DNA from: Pieris napi | Lineage: Eukaryota > Arthropoda > Insecta > Lepidoptera > Pieridae | Direction: 5' to 3' | Assembly (NCBI RefSeq): GCF_905475465.1 | Contig: NC_062244.1 | Coordinates: 12,208,001 to 12,272,000 of the forward strand | Length of the DNA stretch: 64,000 nt | Part shown: one piece after another, positions 23,185-32,846 of the stretch | Layout: each line of letters begins with the position of its first letter | Position numbering within the stretch: the stretch's first letter is position 1 | Made by a program: the position numbers and the translations under genes | Notes under the pieces: generated by a model | Database searches by the model: none | What the model was told of the DNA's origin: nothing | What the model saw: only the letters and a program-made list of their open reading frames with translations

Positions 23185-23485
23185 TTTTTGAAGTTAAACT
23201 TCTTTTGCCGCGTTAGAGAAAAATTATGAATATACGATGCGCGCGCACACCGTCATAAAAAAAACCGACACCCTGAAGTTAGCTATAGTCAACTTTTTAT
23301 ATTGTGTATTTTACTACATAGACTGTATTTAACTGGATAATAAGTTATAATAAAACTTTCAATGTATTAAATACCTTTTTTCTATTGTAAGTGTCGTTTT
23401 ACGTAGAATACATTTTTTTTAATGATTTTGATCTTGTTACGCCAAAGAAGTATAACTTCTAACGCGTGTACATAAGTACACACAC
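23185..23485 (+). mobile_element. Palindrome-ended MITE, copy D
   Basis: GAAGTTAAACTTC at 23190-23202 and GAAGTATAACTTC at 23447-23459 mark the ends; ACGCGTGTACATAAGTACAC follows on the right. The interior shares CACACCGTCATAAAAAAAAC and a GACACCCTGAAGTTAGCTA segment with copies A and C. Confidence 0.7.
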
Positions 23486-23494
23486 GTTTTTATT

Positions 23495-23725
23495 TATATA
23501 ACAGAGGGCAAACGGGCAGGAGGCTCACCTGAACTGATGCCGTCCATACATTATCAAAAAAGCGTGTTTTTAACATATGATACGCTTTTGTCATGCTCTC
23601 TTCTCTCTAGTCTAATTTACCGATTGCCTTTCTAGTTTAGGTTTAGGAGATAATACATTTGGAATGACTAGGAGTAATAGACACTTACAGTGCCAGAGGG
23701 CTCGAAAGTGCGTTGCTGGCCTTTT
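23495..23725 (-). repeat. CR1-tail variant
   Basis: The reversed tail (AGAGGGCAAACGGGCAGGAG) is joined to the same alternative 5' body as at 4985-5180 (a CTCTCTTCTCTCTAGTCTA segment). A second short CR1 piece (GAGGGCTCGAAAGTGCGTTG) follows at 23695-23725. Confidence 0.6.
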
Positions 23726-24046
23726 AAGTTAACTTTCATCATAACACTTATTCATACAAGTTTAATAAAATAACATTTAACTTCGCGCTTTCCTTGTTTT
23801 TGCTGAATCAAATTTGCAACTATTGGCTGAGGATATTGGAACTTTGCCATTGGATTGTGGCTTGGCGAATATTCTTAACCCTTATTACTGAGTGAGAAAC
23901 ATCGCATAATTGTCTAACAACTGGAATAATGTGCTAGTGTTTTATTAAAGTCACTATCTGTTATCTGTACATGAGAATTATACAGCCTGAATAAGATATT
24001 AAAAAAATTAGTTAGTTGCGGTTTATGCTAGAGATCATTGATTTAT

Positions 24047-24073
24047 TATATATTATATATATATATATATATG

Positions 24074-24106
<33 letters not shown>
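24047..24106. repeat. (TA)n microsatellite
   Basis: About 60 bases of nearly pure TA, immediately before the SINE head. Confidence 0.9.
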
Positions 24107-24208
24107 GGCGTGTTGGCCTAGTGGCCTCAGCGTGCCACTCTAGTCCTTGAGGTCGTAGGTTCGATTCCCGGCTGACTTTCTTTCTATGTGCGCATGTAAC
24201 ATTTTTTT
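24107..24208 (+). mobile_element. SINE head, Metulj-like, truncated by CR1 junction
   Basis: It preserves both Pol III boxes: A box TGGCCTAGTGG at 24114-24124 and a perfect B box, GGTTCGATTCC. The copy stops after TATGTGCGCATGTAACATTT, exactly where a reversed CR1 tail begins. Confidence 0.8.
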
Positions 24209-24209
24209 T

Positions 24210-24480
24210 ATGTATCACGAGGCAAAAGAGCAGGAGGCTCACCTTATGTTAAGTGATACCGCTGCCCGTGGACACTCACATTGACAGGAGGCTCGCAAGT
24301 GCGTTGCCAGCCTTTTAATGGTACGCTTTTTTTCTTGAAACACTCTAAAGTCGCGAATTAGTTCGGAAATACTTCAGTGGGCAGCTGGTTCCACATAGTG
24401 GTGGTGCGCGGCAAAAACTGCCTTAGAAAACACTCAGTTGTGGAACGACGGCCGTCAAGGCGATACGGGTTAGTTTCGTA
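24210..24480 (-). repeat. CR1/Zenon-like LINE 3' fragment
   Basis: Reversed tail (AGCAGGAGGCTCACCTTATG) through GTGCGTTGCCAGCCTTTTAA to the reversed coding end, where the minus strand encodes the RRSTTECF and VRTTTMWNQLP type motifs. Confidence 0.8.
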
Positions 24481-25584
24481 TATAAAAGTAGAAATATTTA
24501 ATCATAATTTTCTGACGCTTATTTCCATCAAATTAATGTTAATCGGTATAACTAACGACATGAATTCAATCAATATATTTAAATATATAAAACCTCCAAA
24601 GCTTAATTGAATATTCTCAATAAATTCACGTATAGTTAGTAATAACTCAAATTATAATTCTCATAATGAATATTTTTGATAGGCCGTGGCTACTCAAAAT
24701 TAATGACTCAAAACTCCCTCATGAATTTACATAATAAAGCAAAGAAAATGAACTACTTATCCTCAATCTACATTGAACTTTGATCTCGAGATAACATCGG
24801 CCGAGAGATCTGATTTATGCTAATAGAATCTAAATTAAAATTAATTCAGAGAATATTAAATGAGAATAATGATTGTAATTTTTTTTACAAGTGGGAATCG
24901 AGTTTTAATATTGGGCCTTCTATACATGTGTGTCTTATATTTCCAAACAAATTCTGTTTGGAAAAAACCTGCTCTTAGTATTTAGACTGATAAGACGGGT
25001 TTCTTTTTGCATATAATACAGTATAGGTAGCTGGTGAAATAAAAATATGAGCTATATTGTACTGGGTCAAATAGGTCCGTAGGAATGGTACAGTGGGCAG
25101 AAAAGGATCGCCCACCAGAAACCTGGGATAATTAAATAAAATAGATAGCGGGAAAGTTTTTCTTTAGTTTTTACCACTCATTAATTGTATTTTAACATTC
25201 TCGTTTCCGATAATGTCCAGTAACATGTCTCACTTAGATTTACGAACTCTTCAATAAGTCAAGTTAGTTTTTTGTTCATCCAGCGTCGCAAACCCACACC
25301 TCTAATGTAATCTTAGTTATAAGCTCATGTTATAAACAATTGAAGAGTTTTACGCAGCTTCAAAGTGTTTCATTTCATATATACAACCGCCACCGAACTT
25401 AACTTTAGTATAGTTCAAATTTCGTAGCGAAAACTAATTAATGTTCAGCGATGATTTATAACTTTTGAGGTATCATGAGCCTATCCGATAACATATTCCC
25501 TCAACGTAAACTTCCTGACCTGTATAATTGTACCGTGGACGAAGCGCACCACTACATCGATCCCGGCATATGGACTCACCTGTT
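24481..25584. other. Mostly gene-free stretch
   Basis: AT-rich with only a possible RTE scrap at 25020-25140. Confidence 0.4.
25020..25140 (+). pseudogene. Possible RTE-like LINE scrap
   Basis: A frame gives GTVGRKGSPTRNLG, which fits the GRxSVGRPPTRW part of RTE-like C-termini. It is short and decayed, so the call is weak. Confidence 0.25.
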
Positions 25585-25715
25585 TACCATATGCTGACAG
25601 CGAATTGTATCTTATTTCGGCCATACAATGCGGATGAGAACTTGGAGGAGCTGATCGTGGTTGGTAACACAGAAGGCAAAAGATGACGTGACCGTTCACC
25701 AACCAGATGGATAAT
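25585..25715 (-). repeat. Unclassified interspersed repeat
   Basis: The minus strand carries GTCATCTTTTGCCTTCTGTG and a TTACCAACCACGATCAG segment, found again on the plus strand at 47.82-47.89 kb. The wording is like an internal piece of a non-LTR element, but no motif decides it. Confidence 0.5.
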
Positions 25716-25737
25716 GGATATAATTTAAAAATTAAAC

Positions 25738-25825
25738 AAATTTAAAAAGTTTGGTCCCTGTGGCAGTGTACCTTTAAAACAAGCAGCATTTCCTTACTGT
25801 ATACTTTAATAAATTAATATACTTA
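25738..25825 (-). repeat. Repeat family D fragment
   Basis: AAAGTTTGGTCCCTGTGGCA and GTGTACCTTTAA match the start of the 58.55 kb copy; only the first 80 bases are kept. Confidence 0.55.
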
Positions 25826-26264
25826 TATTGTAATGATACTAAATCACTTATTCAAATTTCCTAAGTATGTCCAGTACAAGCGGCTGTACATGTATTTTAT
25901 CGACCGACAAAAAATCTAACATCTAATTGACTGTCATGTTTCGTAAACACTTTTGACCTACGACCTTAGATATAAAATCTTTACGGCTTAAGCCACTTTC
26001 ACACTAACCGTTATGTGAGACGTAACATGCCAAGTGTACACGAACAAATTATTTGAAAAATAGCTTACAATGCATCACTGGTAAATGATTCTGATTGGTC
26101 TAGACTCTAGACATTGAATTAATCATGATTAAGGGACGCGATCTATATTTTCATTATTTTACAACGTGTTAGTTCTTTTAGTCGATACCAACTCCGGGGA
26201 AATAAATACAGATAATGCAACTTTCTCTACAGCTGTGATACTTTTTGACATCCAACACCTTTGT

Positions 26265-26395
26265 CTTCAGTCACCGTGACCACGCACGCTGTAAAGCACG
26301 CGAAACGTCGGATAAATTTAAAATTATGTTAAATAGTTGTAAATTTATAATTATACATAACTTCAATCCGGTCAAAAAGTTTTTTCTTTAAACGT
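26265..26395 (+). repeat. Penelope-like hairpin motif
   Basis: CACCGTGACCACGCACGC, a TGTAAA loop and GCACGCGAAACGTCGG follow in order. The GAAACGTCGG end after a stem-loop is typical of repeats derived from Penelope-like elements, where it forms part of a hammerhead ribozyme. A second, more decayed copy is at 58.2 kb. The stem has mismatches here. Confidence 0.45.
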
Positions 26396-26407
26396 GTTAG
26401 TTGCCTA

Positions 26408-26532
26408 ATGAGAAAAGAGCGTATCAATAATTTAAAGGCCGGCAACGCACTCGCGAGCCCTTTGGTAATGTAAGTGTCTATCGGCGGTGGTCACTTAACA
26501 TTAGGTGAGCCACCTGCCTGTTTACTATAATA
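26408..26532 (+). repeat. CR1/Zenon-like LINE tail
   Basis: AAGAGCGTATCAATAATTTA, then GGCCGGCAACGCACTCGCGA and a GGTCACTTAACATTAGGTGAG tail. Only the 3' end is present. Confidence 0.8.
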
Positions 26533-26599
26533 AAAAAATATTAAAGAGGAAATGTCTGTTTATAAAGAATAAATTCAAAAACTAGTAGACTGGGTAATA

Positions 26600-27010
26600 T
26601 AACACTTTTTTTTAATTAGGTAAAAATGCGCTTACGCAGGCCAGCGCTATGGATATCTAGCTTGACGCGGGACCGGGGCTAGGACTGCTGAAAGCCTTCA
26701 GCTATTAAGAGGGGCATCGAGATCCTACCCACTTAAATCTCTTCAGCCCTCCACACGCCCTAAGAATAAGGGGTTTGCCAAGGCATTCAACGCAAGAAAA
26801 AGAAATGTTTCATTGTCAACCACTTGCAACTACCATCCTCAGCCATATAAACCATACAGTCTACTTTCTAAGGTTAGATGCCCTCTGCGTGGCTTAGAAA
26901 CTCGACCGTGCCCGCCATGTGTATTTATCGCCAAACCAACCAAAGTCAGATAACAAAATTTAAAATTAAATAAACTTGCACTCCGACCGGGAATCGTAAT
27001 AAGACCGGTA
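26600..27010. other. GC-richer unclassified segment
   Basis: This stretch (AGCTTGACGCGGGACCGGGG, CTCTTCAGCCCTCCACACGC) is much less AT-rich than its surroundings and lacks a long open frame. It may be the untranslated part of a retroelement; it is not repeated elsewhere in the window. Confidence 0.35.
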
Positions 27011-27288
27011 GTCTACGGAGGAGCCCTTTGGCAATATATTACTACATTATCCTTGAGTAAGCTATATATTCAGCCGTGCGCAGCCAGTACTTCCGCTAAG
27101 TGTTCTGATGTTCATAAAGCGATAAATACTGTCATTGTTCAACGCTATGCATATACTAATAAACGAAGTTTCCACAAATAGAGTCAGTTATATTTGTGTA
27201 GCTTAATCACAGCTAAAGAACCACGCTCATATTAATATACTTTTGTGAATTTGATCACAATTGACGATTTTGTTAATTACTTAACCTA

Positions 27289-27586
27289 TCTAATATATAA
27301 AACTCTCGTGTCGTGGTTTGTAGTTAAACTTCTCAGAAACGGCTTGACCGATTCTCATGAAATTTTGTGTGCATATTGGGTATGTCTGAGAATCGGATAA
27401 CATCTATTTTTCATCCCCCTAAATGTTAAATATTTATATGAATTTTTTTTAATTTTTTTATGATACATTAAAAAAAACATACAACCCCTAATTTTCATTC
27501 CTCTACGGTCAACCCCTATTTTTATAATAAATGATATACATGGCAAAACGACGTTATACGTTATTAGTTGACGCCAGGTCAGCTAG
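27289..27586 (+). mobile_element. Non-autonomous Helitron, family 1
   Basis: TCTAATATATAAAACTCTCG after an A, and GGTCAGCTAG before a T. The body (ACGGCTTGACCGATTCTCAT, TATACATGGCAAAACGACGT) matches the 20.06 kb copy. The terminal hairpin is less regular than in that copy. Confidence 0.8.
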
Positions 27587-28200
27587 TTATAATATAGAAT
27601 TAGATTCATATTAGCTGGAATTCGTTTGGTTTATTCGCACGAATTCATTCCTAGTTAAAATATTAAACCGAAAGTTTTGTGAATGTTAAACTCACAGTCG
27701 AGGTACAGTTTAATGCCCGATGGGACGCTTAAAAACCGGTTACTGGAGAAATAGTTTCGTCGGCATATAAAGGTTGATAGTTATGGAAGTCAGACCCGTG
27801 ACTAAATGCGTACGCGCATTAAAATAACGACTCGAAAATTATTTCTTGTCTAAACCATAAAACGAATGGCTTTCGGGAGTCGTGTTTTAATGATATGTAG
27901 TTAATAACGAGTCAAAATTTAACTGGAGTACGGATACGTCAGCCGACATCACCACATTTATTTATTTTCGCCAATTCTATCATATGTATTACAATTGATT
28001 TAATAGAGAGTTCAACAGAAATAGGCTTTGCGTTTAATACTGCGGGAACTTTTTGGTATTGTTAACTGAATAAACAAAGTTATGGAATCAGAATTATATA
28101 ATTTATCATTAGCTACGTTATCATGTGCTTTGAGACCATGCGAAGCTGATTTATTCTATGAGTCTCCATGCTGCAGCCATTGCTCCGTCAAAATTTTAAA
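27587..28200. other. Gene-free stretch
   Basis: Nothing recognised. Confidence 0.4.
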
Positions 28201-28201
28201 T

Positions 28202-28224
28202 TGATATATATATATATATATATA
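28202..28224. repeat. (TA)n microsatellite
   Basis: About 20 bases of TA directly against the CTAG end of the Helitron. Confidence 0.8.
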
Positions 28225-28446
28225 CTAGCAGACCGGCCAAGCGTTGCTGTGGCTAAGGTTTTAGTTATGTTACATAGTAGTAACCTATTCAAGGGAAACG
28301 GTAGGTGAACACCAGTCATGGGGACCAACCATGCTTTTTTGCTGGTAATGCCATTAAATTGTAGCTTATGTGAAACGTTGGTACTTTCAACACAGCGCCA
28401 TCTGCTAGAATTGTGACTATCAAATAATAAACAAATATTTTGCAAT

Positions 28447-28451
28447 ATAAT
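28447..28451. repeat. Copia target site duplication, left
   Basis: ATAAT directly outside the left 156-bp repeat, equal to 32842-32846 on the other side. Confidence 0.8.
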
Positions 28452-28607
28452 TAAAATGAAACGCAATCACTTTCAGTGACAAAGAACGACGAACGACTAA
28501 TTTATTTAAGCACATCACAGATACAATAGACCACAGTAATACATTTTTATATAACTGTCATTAGATGGCGTTACTAGTACCATTTCTATATTTTGATATT
28601 TTCAACA
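28452..28607 (-). repeat. Copia 3' LTR
   Basis: On the minus strand it begins TGTTGAAAATATC and ends GCGTTTCATTTTA. It holds a TATATAAAA box (28545-28553) and an AATAAA signal (28501-28506). If only the classical TG...CA limits are used the repeat is 151 bp, but the extra TTTTA is shared by both copies and is needed to bring the ATAAT duplications flush. Confidence 0.85.
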
Positions 28608-28616
28608 CTCCCACTC
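28608..28616 (-). other. Copia polypurine tract
   Basis: GAGTGGGAG on the minus strand directly precedes the TGTTG start of the 3' LTR; this is where plus-strand DNA synthesis would be primed. Confidence 0.75.
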
Positions 28617-28650
28617 AAAATATAGAAAATTACAAACAAACAAAAATAAT

Positions 28651-31600
28651 TCATATTTCAACAATACCTAGAGTATTTAAATGTTTGTAATGTTTAATAG
28701 GGCCTAAGCTCTTTGTGAGCAAATCTGCTGGCATATCTGATGTACACATATATTCAACACCAACAATATTTTCAGTTATCATTTCTCTACAATAATGATA
28801 TCTGACATCTATATGCTTCGTTTTATTATGAAAAACTGGATTAGATAACAATTTCTGAGCACTCATACTATCATTGAATACAGTAATAGTATACAATTTT
28901 TGTGTAATTTCATTCTGTAAATTCCTTAAGTAAACTGCCTCTTTACATGCTTCTGAGATTGATACATACTCAGCCTCTGTGCTAGATAAAGCAATACATT
29001 TTTGTTTACAACAGCTCCAAGATATTACTGATCCTGACAAAACAAAACAATACCCAGAATATGATTTCCTATCATTGATATCATTACTCCAGTCTGCATC
29101 TACATAACCAACAATGTTATTATTGTTGCCTTTACAATATTTTAAGCCTAAATCTTTTGTTTTATTTAAATATCTTAACACTCTCTTTGCATACTGCCAA
29201 TGTTCTTCAGTATTACAATTATTAAATTGGCTTAAATAAGACACCGCATATGCTATGTCGGGTCGTGTAAGAACAACTAAATACATTAAGCTCCCTACAA
29301 GCTGCTGATAAGGATTTTGGCTACTACCAGTAGTCTCCTTTTTACATTTTAAATTGACCTCCATAGGAGTATTTACTGGCTTACAATCAGTCATACAAAA
29401 TTTAGACAATAATGTAACTATATATTTCTTCTGATTTAATGTAACAGTGCCTTTCTCCTTATTAAAACTTACAGACATTCCTAAACATTCCTTAATAATA
29501 CCTAAGTCTTTCAACTGGAAATTTTTACTTAACATGGTTTTAAGGTGTTTATTTTCAGCTCTATTGTTAGAAAAAACAAACATGTCATCAACATACAGAG
29601 CTACAATAGTTTTTCTATTACCAACAATTTTAATATACAAACATGGCTCAATTTTTGACTTTATATAACCATCAACTAACATACAAGAATCTACCTTCTT
29701 ATGCCAAACCCGGGATGCCTGCTTGAGACCATATATAGCCTTTTTTAATTTAAGCACCTTACTATTATCTGAACAGGCATAACCAGCCGGTTTCTGCATA
29801 TATATTGTCTCAGCCAGGTCCCCATTTAAGAAAGCGGTTTTTACATCAAGGTGAGTAACTTCTAGATTCAACTGTACTGACAAAGCAAAAAGTAATCTAA
29901 GTGTTGTATGCCGCACAACAGGGGAAAAAGTTTCACTGTAGTCCACACCGTACTTTTGAGAACACCCCTTAGCTACAAGCCTAGCTCTATAACGCACATT
30001 ATTTTCTGAATCACACTTCTTTTTAAGAACCCACTTGCACTTCACTATAGTTTCACCATTCATAGGCCTATTTACCAGCTCCCAAGCATCGTTGTCCTTA
30101 AAACACTGAAGTTCTTCTTTTACCGCTGACAACCACTGATCCTTTTCTTCTCCTTGTAAAGCCTCTTCTATTGACAAACCACTGGCATCATCAAACTCCT
30201 CAGAGACACACATATTAGTCACTTTGTACTTTTCTGGCTTTTTCTTTATCCTGGTAGACTTGGGACGTGCCGGCAAATCAGAAGCATCTTCGTAATCACT
30301 TGGTATATAGTCTTCATCCGATAAACCTAGTGTTTCATCAGTTATTGTGGTTTCATCCGCACCGGTGACATTTTCTAAGGTTGATGCCTCCTCATCCTCT
30401 ATGTCTCCCACTGAACATGAGTTTTCCTTTCTCTCACTCTCAATAATTGGGATAGTGATATCTGGATGTTTATCCTTTTCCATGACAATGACCTCTCGGC
30501 TAGTTGTGATACACTTTGTCCTTGGATTATATATCCTGTATCCTTTGATACCATCTGGATATCCGACAAGAATGTGTTTTTCAGCTTTCTTGTCCCATTT
30601 CTGACGTCTTGCCTTTGCCACATGTACCATCACACTGCTACCGAAGATCCTGAGATGACTCACATTTGGTTTATGACCAAACCAGACTTCATATGGAGTC
30701 TTATCATTCAATGATGGAAGTACTGTTCTATTCTGTAGGTACACAGCAGTATGTGTCGCCTCTGCCCAGAACTCTTTCCCTAACTTCGCATCAAACAATA
30801 AGCATCTTGCTTTTTCAACCACAGTACGATTATTCCGTTCCGATACACCATTCTGCTCGGGTGTGTACGGATTACTTCTTTGGTGTATAATACCTTCATT
30901 CTTGAGAAATGAGTCAAATTCTTTATTGCAGTACTCACACCCATTATCGCTTCTCAAGATTTTAATTTTCTTGCTCGTTTGCTTCTCCACTTTGGCTTTA
31001 TATTCTGCAAAACATCTGAGCGCTTCACTTTTATGCTTTAAGAAGTACACTGCTATCATTCTGCTGAAGTCGTCAATGAACAAGATAAAATACCTCGAGC
31101 CTCCCAACGATTCATGCTCCATTGGTCCACAAATGTCAGTGTGTACCAAACCTAGCAACTCATTGCATCTAGAACCACTTGGGAATGGCAGACGACACTG
31201 TTTGCCCTCACAGCATACAGGACAAGATGACTTATTTATGTCAACTTTTTCTTGGAGATCCATTCCTTCCACAGCAATTGACATTTTATTTAAATAAGTG
31301 CTATTGACATGACCTAGTCTTCTGTGCCAGACATCTCCTGACACTGCTAAACTTGTCACTTCACTGTCAGCAAGTCTCACCTTGTACACTCCGTTACTGA
31401 GCACAGCCATAGCCACCATTTCATTATTTCTGTTGAACACGTTACAGCCTTCTGACGTAAATTGAACTCTGTTACCAGTCTCGATCAATTGGCTTACTGA
31501 CAATAAATTTGTTGTCAATCCTGGAGCACACATAACATCTTTCACTGGTATCTCATATTCACAATGATCAGTTTTCGTCACAATATTTACGTCGCCGGAA

Positions 31601-32559
31601 CATAATACTTGAAGTTTCTCGTTGTTTGCAACAAATATCTCCCGCATATCGTGGTATGTTGCATCCTTTATCCACTTTTCATTGGCCGTCAAGTGCATAC
31701 TCGCGCCAGAGTCGATGTACCAGTCGTACTTGTTGAATTGGCCACTCATAAACACTGCACTGAATGCATTACTCTGTTTACGTTGCAATTCTTTCGAATG
31801 ATTACTTGAATTATCATTATTTGGGCATTGATTCTTGTAATGACCCGTTTGTTTACACCGGTAACATTTGACATGACTTTTGGCACCACCACTGACTTTG
31901 ACATTTGACTTAGCTTGACTTTGCGCACCGGCTGACACATTTTTATTTTTCTTAGGTTGCCACTTCTGTGCGCCACTTGCAAATGCACCACCAATTTCAC
32001 TAGATTGAGAACCCCGAACTTCCGTTTCCATATCCATCAGCTTGGTTCTAATGGCGTCCGTTGTAATTTGGATACCTGAATGCTCAATGGCCATGATCAT
32101 CGGCATGAATTTCTCCGTCAATCCAGCTAGTAAAAGACAGCCGATCCACTCGTCACTTATTTTAAAACCTGTCCCGCTCAACTTTTGACCTGTCTCGACG
32201 ATCTGCGTGACGTACGCCTGCATGGAAGCACAGTTTTCCAACCGTATTGAAATAAGATTTCGCAAAAGAGATATTCTTCGCGAAAATCCGGAATCATCAA
32301 ATAATGACTTAAGCTTGTTCCAAAGTTCTGACGATGTTTTGACTTCCTTGATATGCACGTACAAGACGCTGTCTATAGTCATGATAAGCTTTGCCTTTGT
32401 TTTCGCATCTTCTGCAGCTTCTATTTTCTTCCCAGGTATTGGTCTGATGCAATGCACCATATCCTCCAGGACTAGAAAATTCTCTGCAGCGAAAACCCAT
32501 TCTGTGTAATTTTCTCTGCCTTTCAGTTTGGGCACGTTGACTATGTAATTCGATGCCAT
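28651..32559 (-). CDS. Copia gag-pol polyprotein, intact
   Basis: One 1302-codon frame, starting at the first ATG after the primer-binding site (MASNYIVNVPKLKG). Order of domains: gag with a CX2CX4HX4C zinc knuckle (CYRCKQTGHYKNQC, about residue 232); an aspartic protease with WYIDSGAS (about 282); the integrase zinc-binding part (HRRLGH, then CPVC) and catalytic core (HTDICGP, the DNG segment, and TPEQNGVSERNNRT); reverse transcriptase with the catalytic YVDD (about 990); and RNase H with DADW (about 1153) and SSTEAE (about 1193). The integrase-before-RT order defines Ty1/copia. The length is normal for the family and there is no stop or frameshift; gag and pol are in one frame, as in Drosophila copia. 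The products would form a virus-like particle in the cytoplasm and copy the RNA into DNA for integration. Confidence 0.97.
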   Translation of the reverse strand: MASNYIVNVPKLKGRENYTEWVFAAENFLVLEDMVHCIRPIPGKKIEAAEDAKTKAKLIMTIDSVLYVHIKEVKTSSELWNKLKSLFDDSGFSRRISLLRNLISIRLENCASMQAYVTQIVETGQKLSGTGFKISDEWIGCLLLAGLTEKFMPMIMAIEHSGIQITTDAIRTKLMDMETEVRGSQSSEIGGAFASGAQKWQPKKNKNVSAGAQSQAKSNVKVSGGAKSHVKCYRCKQTGHYKNQCPNNDNSSNHSKELQRKQSNAFSAVFMSGQFNKYDWYIDSGASMHLTANEKWIKDATYHDMREIFVANNEKLQVLCSGDVNIVTKTDHCEYEIPVKDVMCAPGLTTNLLSVSQLIETGNRVQFTSEGCNVFNRNNEMVAMAVLSNGVYKVRLADSEVTSLAVSGDVWHRRLGHVNSTYLNKMSIAVEGMDLQEKVDINKSSCPVCCEGKQCRLPFPSGSRCNELLGLVHTDICGPMEHESLGGSRYFILFIDDFSRMIAVYFLKHKSEALRCFAEYKAKVEKQTSKKIKILRSDNGCEYCNKEFDSFLKNEGIIHQRSNPYTPEQNGVSERNNRTVVEKARCLLFDAKLGKEFWAEATHTAVYLQNRTVLPSLNDKTPYEVWFGHKPNVSHLRIFGSSVMVHVAKARRQKWDKKAEKHILVGYPDGIKGYRIYNPRTKCITTSREVIVMEKDKHPDITIPIIESERKENSCSVGDIEDEEASTLENVTGADETTITDETLGLSDEDYIPSDYEDASDLPARPKSTRIKKKPEKYKVTNMCVSEEFDDASGLSIEEALQGEEKDQWLSAVKEELQCFKDNDAWELVNRPMNGETIVKCKWVLKKKCDSENNVRYRARLVAKGCSQKYGVDYSETFSPVVRHTTLRLLFALSVQLNLEVTHLDVKTAFLNGDLAETIYMQKPAGYACSDNSKVLKLKKAIYGLKQASRVWHKKVDSCMLVDGYIKSKIEPCLYIKIVGNRKTIVALYVDDMFVFSNNRAENKHLKTMLSKNFQLKDLGIIKECLGMSVSFNKEKGTVTLNQKKYIVTLLSKFCMTDCKPVNTPMEVNLKCKKETTGSSQNPYQQLVGSLMYLVVLTRPDIAYAVSYLSQFNNCNTEEHWQYAKRVLRYLNKTKDLGLKYCKGNNNNIVGYVDADWSNDINDRKSYSGYCFVLSGSVISWSCCKQKCIALSSTEAEYVSISEACKEAVYLRNLQNEITQKLYTITVFNDSMSAQKLLSNPVFHNKTKHIDVRYHYCREMITENIVGVEYMCTSDMPADLLTKSLGPIKHYKHLNTLGIVEI

Positions 32560-32670
32560 CCTCGTTAGTTAATTTTCTGGATAACACGATCGATACAATT
32601 ATAACTTCAACAAGTCCGAAACTTACTTCTCGACACAAAATTACTACATTTAACAAAAGTTTAGAGGTGC

Positions 32671-32685
32671 GCTGGGCACATAACC
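32671..32685 (-). other. Copia primer-binding site (half initiator tRNA-Met)
   Basis: The minus strand reads GGTTATGTGCCCAGC, immediately after the 5' LTR. It matches the complement of the internal GCTGGGCCCATAACC part of insect initiator tRNA-Met at all but one base. Priming by a tRNA fragment cut in the anticodon region is established for Drosophila copia. Confidence 0.8.
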
Positions 32686-32841
32686 TAAAATGAAACGCAA
32701 TCACTTTCAGTGACAAAGAACGACGAACGACTAATTTATTTAAGCACATCACAGATACAATAGACCACAGTAATACATTTTTATATAACTGTCATTAGAT
32801 GGCGTTACTAGTACCATTTCTATATTTTGATATTTTCAACA
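32686..32841 (-). repeat. Copia 5' LTR
   Basis: Identical to 28452-28607. The TATATAAAA box lies at 32779-32787 and would start transcription toward lower coordinates; the AATAAA signal is at 32735-32740. Confidence 0.85.
32779..32787 (-). promoter_or_regulatory. TATA box of Copia 5' LTR
   Basis: TATATAAAA on the minus strand, about 60 bases inside the LTR start, a usual place for the retrotransposon promoter. Confidence 0.5.
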
Positions 32842-32846
32842 ATAAT
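32842..32846. repeat. Copia target site duplication, right
   Basis: ATAAT, equal to 28447-28451. Confidence 0.8.

Larger units (their letters stand above)
28452..32841 (-). mobile_element. Complete Ty1/copia retrotransposon, 4390 bp
   Basis: Two direct repeats of 156 bp (28452-28607 and 32686-32841) are identical by eye. They enclose one uninterrupted gag-pol frame, a primer-binding site next to the 5' repeat, and a purine tract next to the 3' repeat. Five-base ATAAT duplications flank the whole. All of these indicate a young and possibly still active copy. The element lies in the same orientation as the Helitron it interrupts. Confidence 0.95.

Noticed and set aside
24012..24242. 76-codon minus-strand frame rich in Tyr/Ile
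   Set aside because: It is the translation of a SINE head and a TA microsatellite.
30347..31297. Plus-strand frames of 74-144 codons opposite the Copia gene
   Set aside because: They are antisense shadows of the intact gag-pol frame.
32309..32752. Minus-strand 147-codon frame overlapping the Copia start and LTR
   Set aside because: It overlaps gag in another frame and runs into the LTR; the gag frame has the zinc knuckle and pol continuity.
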